A stretch of 64,000 nt of DNA, taken from NCBI GenBank assembly GCA_019420945.1, contig JAHZGF010000035.1, positions 1-64,000 on the forward strand, in the 5' to 3' direction. The translations under genes were made by a program, and so were the position numbers. Under the pieces are notes generated by a model, which saw only the letters and a list, made by a program, of their open reading frames with translations, made no database searches and had not been told where the DNA came from. This stretch comes from Clostridiales bacterium. Its GTDB lineage: Bacteria > Bacillota > Clostridia > Oscillospirales > Oscillospiraceae. Below are positions 16,105-23,683 of the stretch, piece after piece. Numbering within the stretch: the first letter of the stretch is position 1; the number at the start of each line of letters is the position of its first letter.

Positions 16105-17613
16105 ATGAAACGGACAAAGATGAGAATGTTGTGCCTGATTCTCACGGCATTGCTGCTGATTGGTCTTGCGGCCTGTGGCCGCAGTGACCCGCCCCCGATG
16201 GAGTCCTCAGAAGAAGACGGAGCAGGAAGCGCATCGAGTCAGGCTTCGGCAACAACAGAACAGAATGCGAATGCTGGTGAAATGGTTTCCCCCAAAACAG
16301 TTGATACCACCCTGTGGGATTTGTCTTACGATGAAGCGGATGGCTGGATCTATGAAGAAGATGAATTGTATGATGACGATACATACTCTGATATTATTCT
16401 GACAATTCCTGATGAAACAGGCGACTCGGATCTCATCAATGTGGAGATCAGTGTTTCCATTGAAGATCCGGGATACTTCCGCGACTATCTTACCAGCTAT
16501 GGGTTTGACGAATACGAATATGCAGTTAATCAGGCCTATGACTTTACCAAAGTAGGCGGCATTGACTGCCTGGAAGCGGAAGGAGACTATTGGGGCTCTC
16601 CGTGCCTGCGGTATTTTAGCCGCGAGGAGGGCGCGGGAGCAACCGTTTTCATCGAGATCATCGGTAAGTATGAGGACGAACGTGTGAATAAGCTGCTGTC
16701 GGGTCTGACGATTCAGCTGGAGGATGTCGGGAACGTGGATGGCCCCTGGTACTGGGAGGGGGAACCCTTCTCCGCCGAATCGCGCAGTGTTGTGGTGGGA
16801 ACGCACACAATTAACAGCCAGTGGATCCCCATCACGGACTGCATTATGACCAAGGAAATCTTTGAGCATGCTGTTGCTGTTATTGGGAATCAGGCGTTTC
16901 TGTTGGTGGACGGTGAGTTGAAGCGCTACGATTACGACGGTACATCCCTGACATTCGCAGAGGATATTGTGCTGGATGCGGAGTATGAGAATATTTCCGC
17001 CGACACCGATGGGACGCTATGGCTTGCAAATTTCATGGAACCGCTGATCAACTGGAAGGATGGCACACAGACAGCAGCCTATGAGGGCCCGGATTACGTA
17101 GCCATGCACCCGTCCGGGACTTGGGGCATCAGTTGGTTCTCCAGTGCAGAGTGCGAGAAGATTACCTTCGCCGGCGGTACGGTAACCACAGAGCCGTTGG
17201 TGTTCAGCGAGGTTGATCTGATCAGTCATCTGTTGGTTGATGAGAACCACATTTATGTTTGTGGATCTGCTGCAGGTAATGGCGATCATAAGGTGTTTGT
17301 CTATGATACCAACGGCAACCTGCAATTGACGCTGGCCAGTTCCAACGGAGGCAGTTTGGGAAGCGTCACCTTTGTTGCGGAGATGGAAAGTGGCTATCTT
17401 GCGCTGGATGGAAACATGCGCGAGGTGGTGCTCTGGACGAAGGACGGAACCTATATCGGCGAGGCGGAGGACAGCGACCTGTTTGGCACAAGTTACCCCT
17501 GGTTCTGCGGTGGAACGAAGCTGGACGACGGCAGTGTGCTGGCTATTATGACCGAGGAAAGAGCGGACGAATCTGCCCAGGAATTGGTGGCGTTCAAGCT
17601 GAGTGGCTTTTAA
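16105..17613 (+). CDS. Lipoprotein with beta-rich C-terminal domain, unknown function
   Basis: A 502-residue lipoprotein with lipobox LIGLAAC. A Ser/Glu/Gln-rich linker follows the Cys. The N-terminal half of the mature protein (to about 215) is rich in acidic and aromatic residues. The C-terminal half has repeated short strands (AFLLVDGELKRYDYDG, DGTLWLANF, HIYVCGSAAGN, GYLALDGNMREVVLWTKDG) that suggest a propeller. It is the first of three consecutive lipoproteins and is 18 bp from the next start, so they are co-transcribed. Ligand unknown. Confidence 0.72.
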   Translation: MKRTKMRMLCLILTALLLIGLAACGRSDPPPMESSEEDGAGSASSQASATTEQNANAGEMVSPKTVDTTLWDLSYDEADGWIYEEDELYDDDTYSDIILTIPDETGDSDLINVEISVSIEDPGYFRDYLTSYGFDEYEYAVNQAYDFTKVGGIDCLEAEGDYWGSPCLRYFSREEGAGATVFIEIIGKYEDERVNKLLSGLTIQLEDVGNVDGPWYWEGEPFSAESRSVVVGTHTINSQWIPITDCIMTKEIFEHAVAVIGNQAFLLVDGELKRYDYDGTSLTFAEDIVLDAEYENISADTDGTLWLANFMEPLINWKDGTQTAAYEGPDYVAMHPSGTWGISWFSSAECEKITFAGGTVTTEPLVFSEVDLISHLLVDENHIYVCGSAAGNGDHKVFVYDTNGNLQLTLASSNGGSLGSVTFVAEMESGYLALDGNMREVVLWTKDGTYIGEAEDSDLFGTSYPWFCGGTKLDDGSVLAIMTEERADESAQELVAFKLSGF

Positions 17614-17631
17614 TGAGAAGGGGTGGTAAAT

Positions 17632-18711
17632 ATGAAACGCACGAGACTGATTTGCGCAATTCTTACGGTATTGATGCTGTTCAGCCTGACAGCCTGCGGC
17701 AAGGGAGGCCAGGAAACAAAAGACCCGAATTTGCTCTCGGTGGGAGATTTTGAATTGCTCTATAAGGGCGCAAGCATTATGAAGGATTATGCAGGAAACG
17801 ACGCCCTCGTTTTGACGCTGGACTTTACCAATAACAGTAAGGAGACTGCCGACTATTTTTGGTCCATTTACGAAACGGCAACGCAGAACGGCACGGTGTT
17901 GGAGATGGCCTTGGTCTATCTCGATGAGAACTCCATGCAAGCGGTGGACGACAGCCAGTATCAGAATGTGGAGCCCGGTGCCACCCTTGAGATTCAAACC
18001 GCCTTTGAGTTGACCGACACCACCGGTGAGGTGGAGGTGACGTTTGAGGAGATGGACGGCAGCAAAAACGATTCCATCACCATTGATCTGTCTACTCTCA
18101 GCCGGGAATCCGCTGAAAACGGTGCACCATCGCTTACTGACGACAGCAAGACCGCTGAAGCTGGCGCTGAGACCAGTGAGCCCGTCGTTGAGACCGGCGA
18201 GTCTGACAGCCAGATGCTGAGTGACTGGTGGAACGGTGATTGGTACGGCTGGTGGATCATGACCGGCTGTTGGGGCGGTTACGAGGATATGGAAGGCATG
18301 TGGTGGGACGTCTGCGGCACCATTGACATCGGTGAGGATGGTATGGGTAGCGTCACCCTCTGGGACGAGGACTACACAGAATCGGAACCTATGGTTTCTG
18401 CCGTGGTTAGTCTGAGTGAAGCAGGGACAGGTGAATACGGCACCATGATGTCCGAGGGCGGATGGTTCACGGATATTGAACTGGAGCATGCGGACTGGAT
18501 TGTTGACCCGGGCCTTTTGGATTATGAGAACCTACTCCATATCAGCGGTTACTATGAAAACGGTGATGATGAGTACTTCTATGATATCTACCTGCGCCCC
18601 TGGGGAACCTACTGGGATGATGTGACGGAGGAAGATCTTCCCGCCTTCTATAATGACTGGTATCTGCCTTTGATCGAAGCTGGCGAGCCCATGCCGGACA
18701 GCATCGGATAA
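17632..18711 (+). CDS. Lipoprotein with DUF5067 domain
   Basis: A 359-residue protein. The start is ATG 17632 (MKRTRLICAILTVL) rather than GTG 17623; GAAGGGGTGG serves as ribosome binding site. It has lipobox FSLTAC. Residues about 35-150 match the DUF5067 immunoglobulin-like fold (LVLTLDFTNNSKETADYFWSI, VEPGATLEIQTAFEL). A Ser/Glu/Thr linker follows, then a Trp/Tyr/Gly-rich C-terminal domain (WWNGDWYGWWIM) like the beta-barrel end of the next gene product. Extracellular binding or sensing is likely; substrate unknown. Confidence 0.75.
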   Translation: MKRTRLICAILTVLMLFSLTACGKGGQETKDPNLLSVGDFELLYKGASIMKDYAGNDALVLTLDFTNNSKETADYFWSIYETATQNGTVLEMALVYLDENSMQAVDDSQYQNVEPGATLEIQTAFELTDTTGEVEVTFEEMDGSKNDSITIDLSTLSRESAENGAPSLTDDSKTAEAGAETSEPVVETGESDSQMLSDWWNGDWYGWWIMTGCWGGYEDMEGMWWDVCGTIDIGEDGMGSVTLWDEDYTESEPMVSAVVSLSEAGTGEYGTMMSEGGWFTDIELEHADWIVDPGLLDYENLLHISGYYENGDDEYFYDIYLRPWGTYWDDVTEEDLPAFYNDWYLPLIEAGEPMPDSIG

Positions 18712-18822
18712 CGGACAGACGCCCCGTATTACATGGGTTTTCCAGCCAGTCTGAGAGCGGCAAGCAATATGGGAAAACCTGAGCGCGATTGACAACGCGG
18801 GAGGCATACTCATACAAAGTGG

Positions 18823-18856
18823 AATCGCTCCCACCCCATCGGGGGCGGGAGCGATT
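18823..18856 (+). repeat. Strong hairpin between lipoprotein genes
   Basis: The arms AATCGCTCCC and GGGAGCGATT enclose a second CCCC/GGGG stem. It is not followed by a clear T-run. It could weaken read-through between the second and third lipoprotein genes or stabilise the upstream RNA. Confidence 0.5.
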
Positions 18857-18903
18857 TGAATTTGCGCAAAGGGATGGAGTGGAAAAAGTTGAAAGGAGCG
18901 CTT

Positions 18904-20118
18904 ATGAGAATAACATCCAAACGAGTGATCGCATTTTTGATGGCACTGGTTCTGATGCTGTCTCTCTGTGCCTGTGCGCAAGAACCGCAAACGGGAACGG
19001 GATCAGGCAGGACGGATATAAGCGCCGACGATGAGGCACTGCCTGTCATGCCTGATGGAAAACGGCCGGAAAAGCAGCATTCGGTGATCGGGCAATCAGA
19101 GGAGCATCCAGTGCAGATCGCATTTTCTGAAGAAGCAGCACAATCCGTGGATTGGCTACGGGACAGAATGGACTTTCCGCAGACTATGTTCGGCGCAGCC
19201 TATTTGGGCTATACCGGAGAAGCTGCAGATGGAGATTGGCTGTTGGAAGCGGATCAGACAATGCTGGAGGAATACCCATTTATTTCAGAAATTGATGCGG
19301 AACATACCATTGGGAGCGATGATTATCTGTTTTGTCTCCTGCCGCTTGATGAAAACACCACAGTTTCAATCAATCTGGTACAGTGGAACACGAGATCGGA
19401 GGGTGAAGAGGTTATTGAGGTCCTCTATCGTTCGGAATCCGGCGATCCGGTGCTTCTTTTGGCGGATTGTGGCGATGATGTACTTGTAGACAAGCCCTAC
19501 ATGCAGGTTCAGCTTGTCGACAACGCAGGAAATAGCTGCCAATGGTATCCGCAGCTGGATGCCATGGGGCACATTGTACCGTCTCTGTCGGAAAACGGAG
19601 ACTGCCTTTCCTTTGACTTTACAGAATACGGATGGATGGATGTTCCCTCTGAACTTGAACCGTGGTTAGAGGTGGGTTATTGCGGAGTTTATGCATCCGG
19701 GCTTGAGGGCTGCTGGAGAACACAGGGGACAGCATGGAATACGGACCGTACTGCTAATTACTACCTGTGGTTCTTTTACGAGGATGATACAGGCGGAAGT
19801 GTGGATCTGGATTGGCAGTACGAGGGTTCTGATCTCTTTGAAGAGATGTGGAGCGGATCTTGGACAATCACATCTGTCATGGATGGACCCAGCTATGTGA
19901 GCATCAGCCTGTCACTTGTGGGCGGTGAACACTATGGTGTCATAGATGGCCCATACTACATCTATGAGACGTATCCGCTTGTAATAAGCCCCAACGGTGA
20001 GGAGATGGTAATCGGATCAGGAATTAGCGGTGTCAGTCTGCCGTTTATGCCCCAGTATGACTCGCAGCTGTGTACGCTGACGCTGGAAAGCTGGTTCAGC
20101 GACAGCCCGTTGGGCTGA
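18904..20118 (+). CDS. Lipoprotein of the cassette, unknown function
   Basis: A 404-residue protein. ATG 18904 is preferred over an upstream in-frame TTG because AAAGGAG lies 6 bases upstream and the lipoprotein signal starts there (MLSLCAC). The mature protein is acidic. Its last ~150 residues (GLEGCWRTQGTAWNTDR, YYLWFFYEDD, SWTITSV) resemble a lipocalin-like barrel similar in style to the end of the preceding lipoprotein. No catalytic motif is visible. It is probably exposed on the outer face of the membrane. Confidence 0.7.
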   Translation: MRITSKRVIAFLMALVLMLSLCACAQEPQTGTGSGRTDISADDEALPVMPDGKRPEKQHSVIGQSEEHPVQIAFSEEAAQSVDWLRDRMDFPQTMFGAAYLGYTGEAADGDWLLEADQTMLEEYPFISEIDAEHTIGSDDYLFCLLPLDENTTVSINLVQWNTRSEGEEVIEVLYRSESGDPVLLLADCGDDVLVDKPYMQVQLVDNAGNSCQWYPQLDAMGHIVPSLSENGDCLSFDFTEYGWMDVPSELEPWLEVGYCGVYASGLEGCWRTQGTAWNTDRTANYYLWFFYEDDTGGSVDLDWQYEGSDLFEEMWSGSWTITSVMDGPSYVSISLSLVGGEHYGVIDGPYYIYETYPLVISPNGEEMVIGSGISGVSLPFMPQYDSQLCTLTLESWFSDSPLG

Positions 20119-20196
20119 CCTACTTCGGATTCCAAGCATTTCCGGATTGCTGCAGTGTGGCCCACTACAGCACCGGCATAAAAAGGAGGCGTTTCT

Positions 20197-21330
20197 ATGC
20201 CAACACAGGTTACCAATTATCAATGTCCGGCTTGTACAGGTCCGCTCCATTTTGAGGGAGGATCCGGAAAGCTGGAGTGTGAATACTGTGGCACCAGTTA
20301 TGATGTAGCGGAAATTGAGGCGCTTTACGCAGAGAAGGAAGAAAAGGCAGCTGCAGCGCAGCAGGCGGCAGATGAAGCCAGTGCCGGGCAGAGTACACCA
20401 ACTGGGGATGGCAGCGTGTGGGATACGTCCGGCTTTTCGGAGGACTGGGGTGCAGAGGGCGACGGTATGCGTGCATACAGTTGCCCCAGCTGCGGTGCGG
20501 AACTCATCTGCAACGAAAACACGGCGGCCACCTCCTGTCCTTATTGCGGCAACCCCACCGTGGTGCCAGGGCAGTTTTCCGGACAGCTTCGGCCGGATTT
20601 CATTATTCCCTTCAAGCTGAGTAAGGAAGCCGCTGTCAAGGCCCTCAAAGAGCACTACAAGGGCAAATTTTTCTTGCCCAAAAGCTTTACTCGGGAAAAT
20701 CATGTGCAGGAGATTCAGGGAATCTATGTTCCTTTTTGGATGTTTGACGGAGAGGCCCGGGGTGATGCCCGCTATGAGACCACAAGATCCCATACATACC
20801 GCTCCGGTGAATATGAGATTACCGAAACAGAACACTTTGACATCTACCGGGCTGGATTTGTTTCCTTTGAGAAAATCCCGGCGGATGCCTCCAGCAAGAT
20901 GCCAGACGATCACATGGACTCCATCGAGCCCTATGACTATCAGGAGTTAAAGCCATTTTCTACGGCCTATCTCCCTGGCTTTCTGGCTGATAAGTTTGAT
21001 GTGACAGTAGAGCAGTGCCGGCAGCGGGCGGATCAGCGATGCGAGGGGACATTGGCTTCAACGCTGCGCGCCACAGTAACAGGATATGATACCTGCATGC
21101 TCATCAATAGCAGCGTTGATCTGAAGCGGGGCAAGGTGCATTACGCCTTGATGCCTGTTTGGATGCTGAACACTAAGTGGAAGGGGAAGGATTTTCTCTT
21201 TGCCATGAATGGGCAGACAGGAAAGCTGGTGGGCGATCTTCCGGTCAGCTGGGGCAGGTTTTGGGGCCTATTTGCAGCCATTGCCGTTCCACTGTCGGTG
21301 TTGGGCACCGCATTGTCCTTTTTGTTGTGA
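20197..21330 (+). CDS. TFIIB-type zinc-ribbon protein with C-terminal membrane anchor
   Basis: A 377-residue protein. It has two Cys4 ribbons: CPAC...CEYCG (residues about 8-35) and CPSCG...CPYCG (about 95-118). These are separated by an Ala/Glu/Gln-rich helix. A conserved alpha/beta region follows (PDFIIPFKLSKEAAVKALKEHYKGKFFLP, IQGIYVPFWMFDGEARGDARYE), and one membrane helix ends the protein (FWGLFAAIAVPLSVLGTAL). This matches the 'TFIIB-type zinc ribbon-containing protein' family of Firmicutes. The ribbons should face the cytoplasm. It is 18 bp from the TPM gene, so the two are co-transcribed. Confidence 0.88.
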   Translation: MPTQVTNYQCPACTGPLHFEGGSGKLECEYCGTSYDVAEIEALYAEKEEKAAAAQQAADEASAGQSTPTGDGSVWDTSGFSEDWGAEGDGMRAYSCPSCGAELICNENTAATSCPYCGNPTVVPGQFSGQLRPDFIIPFKLSKEAAVKALKEHYKGKFFLPKSFTRENHVQEIQGIYVPFWMFDGEARGDARYETTRSHTYRSGEYEITETEHFDIYRAGFVSFEKIPADASSKMPDDHMDSIEPYDYQELKPFSTAYLPGFLADKFDVTVEQCRQRADQRCEGTLASTLRATVTGYDTCMLINSSVDLKRGKVHYALMPVWMLNTKWKGKDFLFAMNGQTGKLVGDLPVSWGRFWGLFAAIAVPLSVLGTALSFLL

Positions 21331-21348
21331 GAAGGAGGGGGATGGGAT

Positions 21349-22671
21349 ATGAAGAAAACATGCTTCCTATTTGGTTTGACGCTCCTGCTGACGCTGACGG
21401 TCACCACTCCTGCCATGGCAACAACGGAGTACGACATGGACACGGGATGTAGCGTGATCTATGATGAAACAAAGCAGCTGGGATCCCAGTATCTTACAAT
21501 GCAGGGGGAGCAGACCCTTCCGGAGCTTTCCGAGACACTGGGTCTCGACCTGCGGGTGGATGTGCTGACCATGATTGACGATGACACCATCGGTGAGACC
21601 GCCGGATGGATCTACGATACATATGGATATGGCTGGGGGGACCACCGGGAGGGAGCTACTCTGACCATCTTGATGGAACCAACGGAGGATGATACCTATG
21701 CTATGCCCGCTGATGGTTGGTGTATTTACACTACCTTGCGGCAGGGGCGAGGCAACAGTCAGGACTTGGCCGATGCCATTCGGGATGCCGTAGAACCGTC
21801 CATGGCGGAACAGGCGTGGAACGGCGAAGACCTGACCATGAGTGCTACCGCCCTGACCCAAGCTGTAGACGCCATGGCAGAGGCCGCATCAGATTACATC
21901 CTCGCCAACTGCCCACCGGACAGTTTGGGGCCTGAGGCATTGGAAACACTGGAGACATCGGAAACGTCTGCGCCAAGCGATGTCAGTATGCAGTATGTGT
22001 TTGACATCAGCAACCTCCTCACTTACGAAGAATGGGAGGAACTGGAGTCCCGCGCCGCAGACATGTCCTACCGTCATCATTGCGGCGTCTATTTTGCCTT
22101 GGTGGATGACTACACAGAATATGGAGCCGACGGCATATACGAAGTGACCTGCCAGCTTTATCACAACAGTGAGCTTGGCTTTGGATACGGTCGGGATGGG
22201 ATTATCGTTCTGCTCAGCATGGAGGAGCGGGACTATGCTATGTTTGTCTACGGAGAGTATGCGGAGTATGCCTTCGATGAATTTGGCCAGAGGAAATTGG
22301 AGGAAAGATTCCTGGAAGCCTTTGGGGAAGATGACTGGCAGGGAGGAATTTCCGACTATCTGGATGCCTGCGACGAATTTCTGACAAAGGCCGGAGAAGG
22401 TAAGCCGGTGCGAAGCTCTCCATGGCTGATGGTGGCTGCTGCCGTAGGAATTTCCTGCCTGATTGCAGGAGGTATATGTTTTTTCCTTTTGAGCAGCATG
22501 AAGTCAGTGCATCAAAAGAAAGAGGCCGATGTATACCTTACTGAAGGCGGGCTGCATCTGACAGAGCAGTACGACCAGTACACGCACACGACTGAGACGC
22601 GCACTAAAATCGAAAAGGAAAGTAGCAGCGAAAGCGGAGGAGGAGGCAGTGGTCGCAGTGGAAAATTCTGA
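21349..22671 (+). CDS. Double-TPM-domain membrane protein
   Basis: A 440-residue protein. A signal peptide (to about 24, TTPAMA) is followed by two extracellular TPM-type domains (about 28-185 and 215-355; the second contains GRDGIIVLLSMEERDYAMFVYG, close to the family core). Then come a single membrane helix (WLMVAAAVGISCLIAGGICFFLL) and a cytoplasmic tail ending in a Ser/Gly-rich GGGGSGRSGKF typical of these proteins. TPM proteins are linked to membrane-protein quality control or photosystem repair. Carrying two copies is less usual. It closes the envelope cassette. Confidence 0.85.
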   Translation: MKKTCFLFGLTLLLTLTVTTPAMATTEYDMDTGCSVIYDETKQLGSQYLTMQGEQTLPELSETLGLDLRVDVLTMIDDDTIGETAGWIYDTYGYGWGDHREGATLTILMEPTEDDTYAMPADGWCIYTTLRQGRGNSQDLADAIRDAVEPSMAEQAWNGEDLTMSATALTQAVDAMAEAASDYILANCPPDSLGPEALETLETSETSAPSDVSMQYVFDISNLLTYEEWEELESRAADMSYRHHCGVYFALVDDYTEYGADGIYEVTCQLYHNSELGFGYGRDGIIVLLSMEERDYAMFVYGEYAEYAFDEFGQRKLEERFLEAFGEDDWQGGISDYLDACDEFLTKAGEGKPVRSSPWLMVAAAVGISCLIAGGICFFLLSSMKSVHQKKEADVYLTEGGLHLTEQYDQYTHTTETRTKIEKESSSESGGGGSGRSGKF

Positions 22672-22683
22672 GAAGGAGACTGC

Positions 22684-23134
22684 ATGATGCGCCATTTGAT
22701 CCTACGAGTTTTTTTATTGTTGTTTTTATGGCGCTGGATCTGAGCCTGATCGCCTGCGGCGGGCAGGACAAGCAGTCAATGGGTAATCAATTGAGTTGCA
22801 CAACGGAAACGCTTTCCAGCAGGATAAGAGTAGGGGAGTGAGTCTGCGCCAGTGGTCCATTCAGAACAGGCAGAAAAGCCCCTTGCGCTGCTGTACAGCA
22901 GTATGACATGCAGTGAAGTGGCCTGCCTGGGTTATTGGGGTCAGGGAATTCCATGACAATGGCAGATTGGCTGTGGGAAAATTGCTCAGATTGAGCAGAG
23001 GCGATGCCGTTTGTTGGTATATGAATCTTAAGGATGCTTATGTCGTGGGTCTCAGACGAACTGATACAAGTAAACCTGCGTTTTGGGCAGAGGAGGTTGA
23101 TTATGAAAACAATACTGTTTATTTCAGCCAATAA
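22684..23134 (+). pseudogene. Frameshifted lipoprotein remnant
   Basis: After a good ribosome binding site (GAAGGAG) an open frame starts MMRHLILRVFLLLFL and stops early. The next frame continues the lipoprotein signal (LDLSLIACGGQDKQ). Further frame changes give SAPVVHSEQAEKPLALLYSS and then EFHDNGRLAVGKLLRLSRGD to NNTVYFSQ before a stop at 23134. Joined together these read like one lipoprotein of about 140 residues. Slips seem to lie in the T-rich signal region, near 22830 and near 22950. It overlaps the start of the 23103 gene. The parent family was not recognised. Confidence 0.5.
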
Positions 23135-23480
23135 GATACTTGGTCAGGGATTATCGGCGGCAATTATGTCTAAACCAGGGATTGGATTTCAATGGAAAGC
23201 ACAATTCAACTATGCGCAGGCCGTAGTTGGTGCTGATATTTTTCACGCTGATATGGTAATATTAGATGTTGTAGATCAGACGGACATGGAGAATGCAACA
23301 GAAATTTGTCAATCATTACGGCAATGTAATCGCGAGATAAAAATATTGCTTCTTGTCAGACCTGAACAGGCAGCCGTTCGCAAAAAAGCGGTCGATATTC
23401 AAAATATTGGTTTGATAGATAATTTCGTTTTTTATGATAGTTCCCTAATATACCTGCTTGCGAAGTTAGAAGCGTTATAA
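23103..23480 (+). CDS. Stand-alone degenerate receiver-like protein (paralogue of 10146)
   Basis: A 125-residue protein starting at ATG 23103 with AGGAGG six bases upstream. A receiver-like pattern is visible: MKTILFISANK strand, then VILDVVD where the phospho-acceptor Asp would lie, KILLLVRPE in the fourth strand, and GLIDNFVFYDSSLIYLLAKL at the end. No DNA-binding domain follows. The acidic pair expected after the first strand is replaced by SAN, so phosphorylation is uncertain. It is more AT-rich than the 10146 copy. The two copies lie on either side of the SPFH-to-TPM cassette. Confidence 0.7.
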   Translation: MKTILFISANKILGQGLSAAIMSKPGIGFQWKAQFNYAQAVVGADIFHADMVILDVVDQTDMENATEICQSLRQCNREIKILLLVRPEQAAVRKKAVDIQNIGLIDNFVFYDSSLIYLLAKLEAL

Positions 23481-23554
23481 TTTCTGTTGAATTTCAAGCA
23501 GAATAAGTGACATCACATTACAACTTTACTTTCAAACAAATTATAAAAGAGCAA

Positions 23555-23598
23555 AACATCGCCCACCAATCTCTGAGGACCGGAGGGCGATGTTGTTT
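23555..23598. terminator. Bidirectional terminator between 23103 gene and rlmD
   Basis: The arms AACATCGCCC and GGGCGATGTT are followed by TTTCG-type T-rich bases on the plus strand and TTTTG on the minus strand. It serves two convergent genes. The remaining bases from 23481 to 23683 show no gene. Confidence 0.75.
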
Positions 23599-23683
23599 CG
23601 TTCAGCGGTATTAGCACTTTCGTGCGCTTCATATGCCTGTTTCATATCGGCAAAATCTGGGATAACTCATATTATCTTTTGGC

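Noticed and set aside
22913..23134. 73-residue open frame as an independent gene
   Set aside because: Its start has no ribosome binding site and its reading continues the broken lipoprotein upstream, so it is included in the pseudogene.
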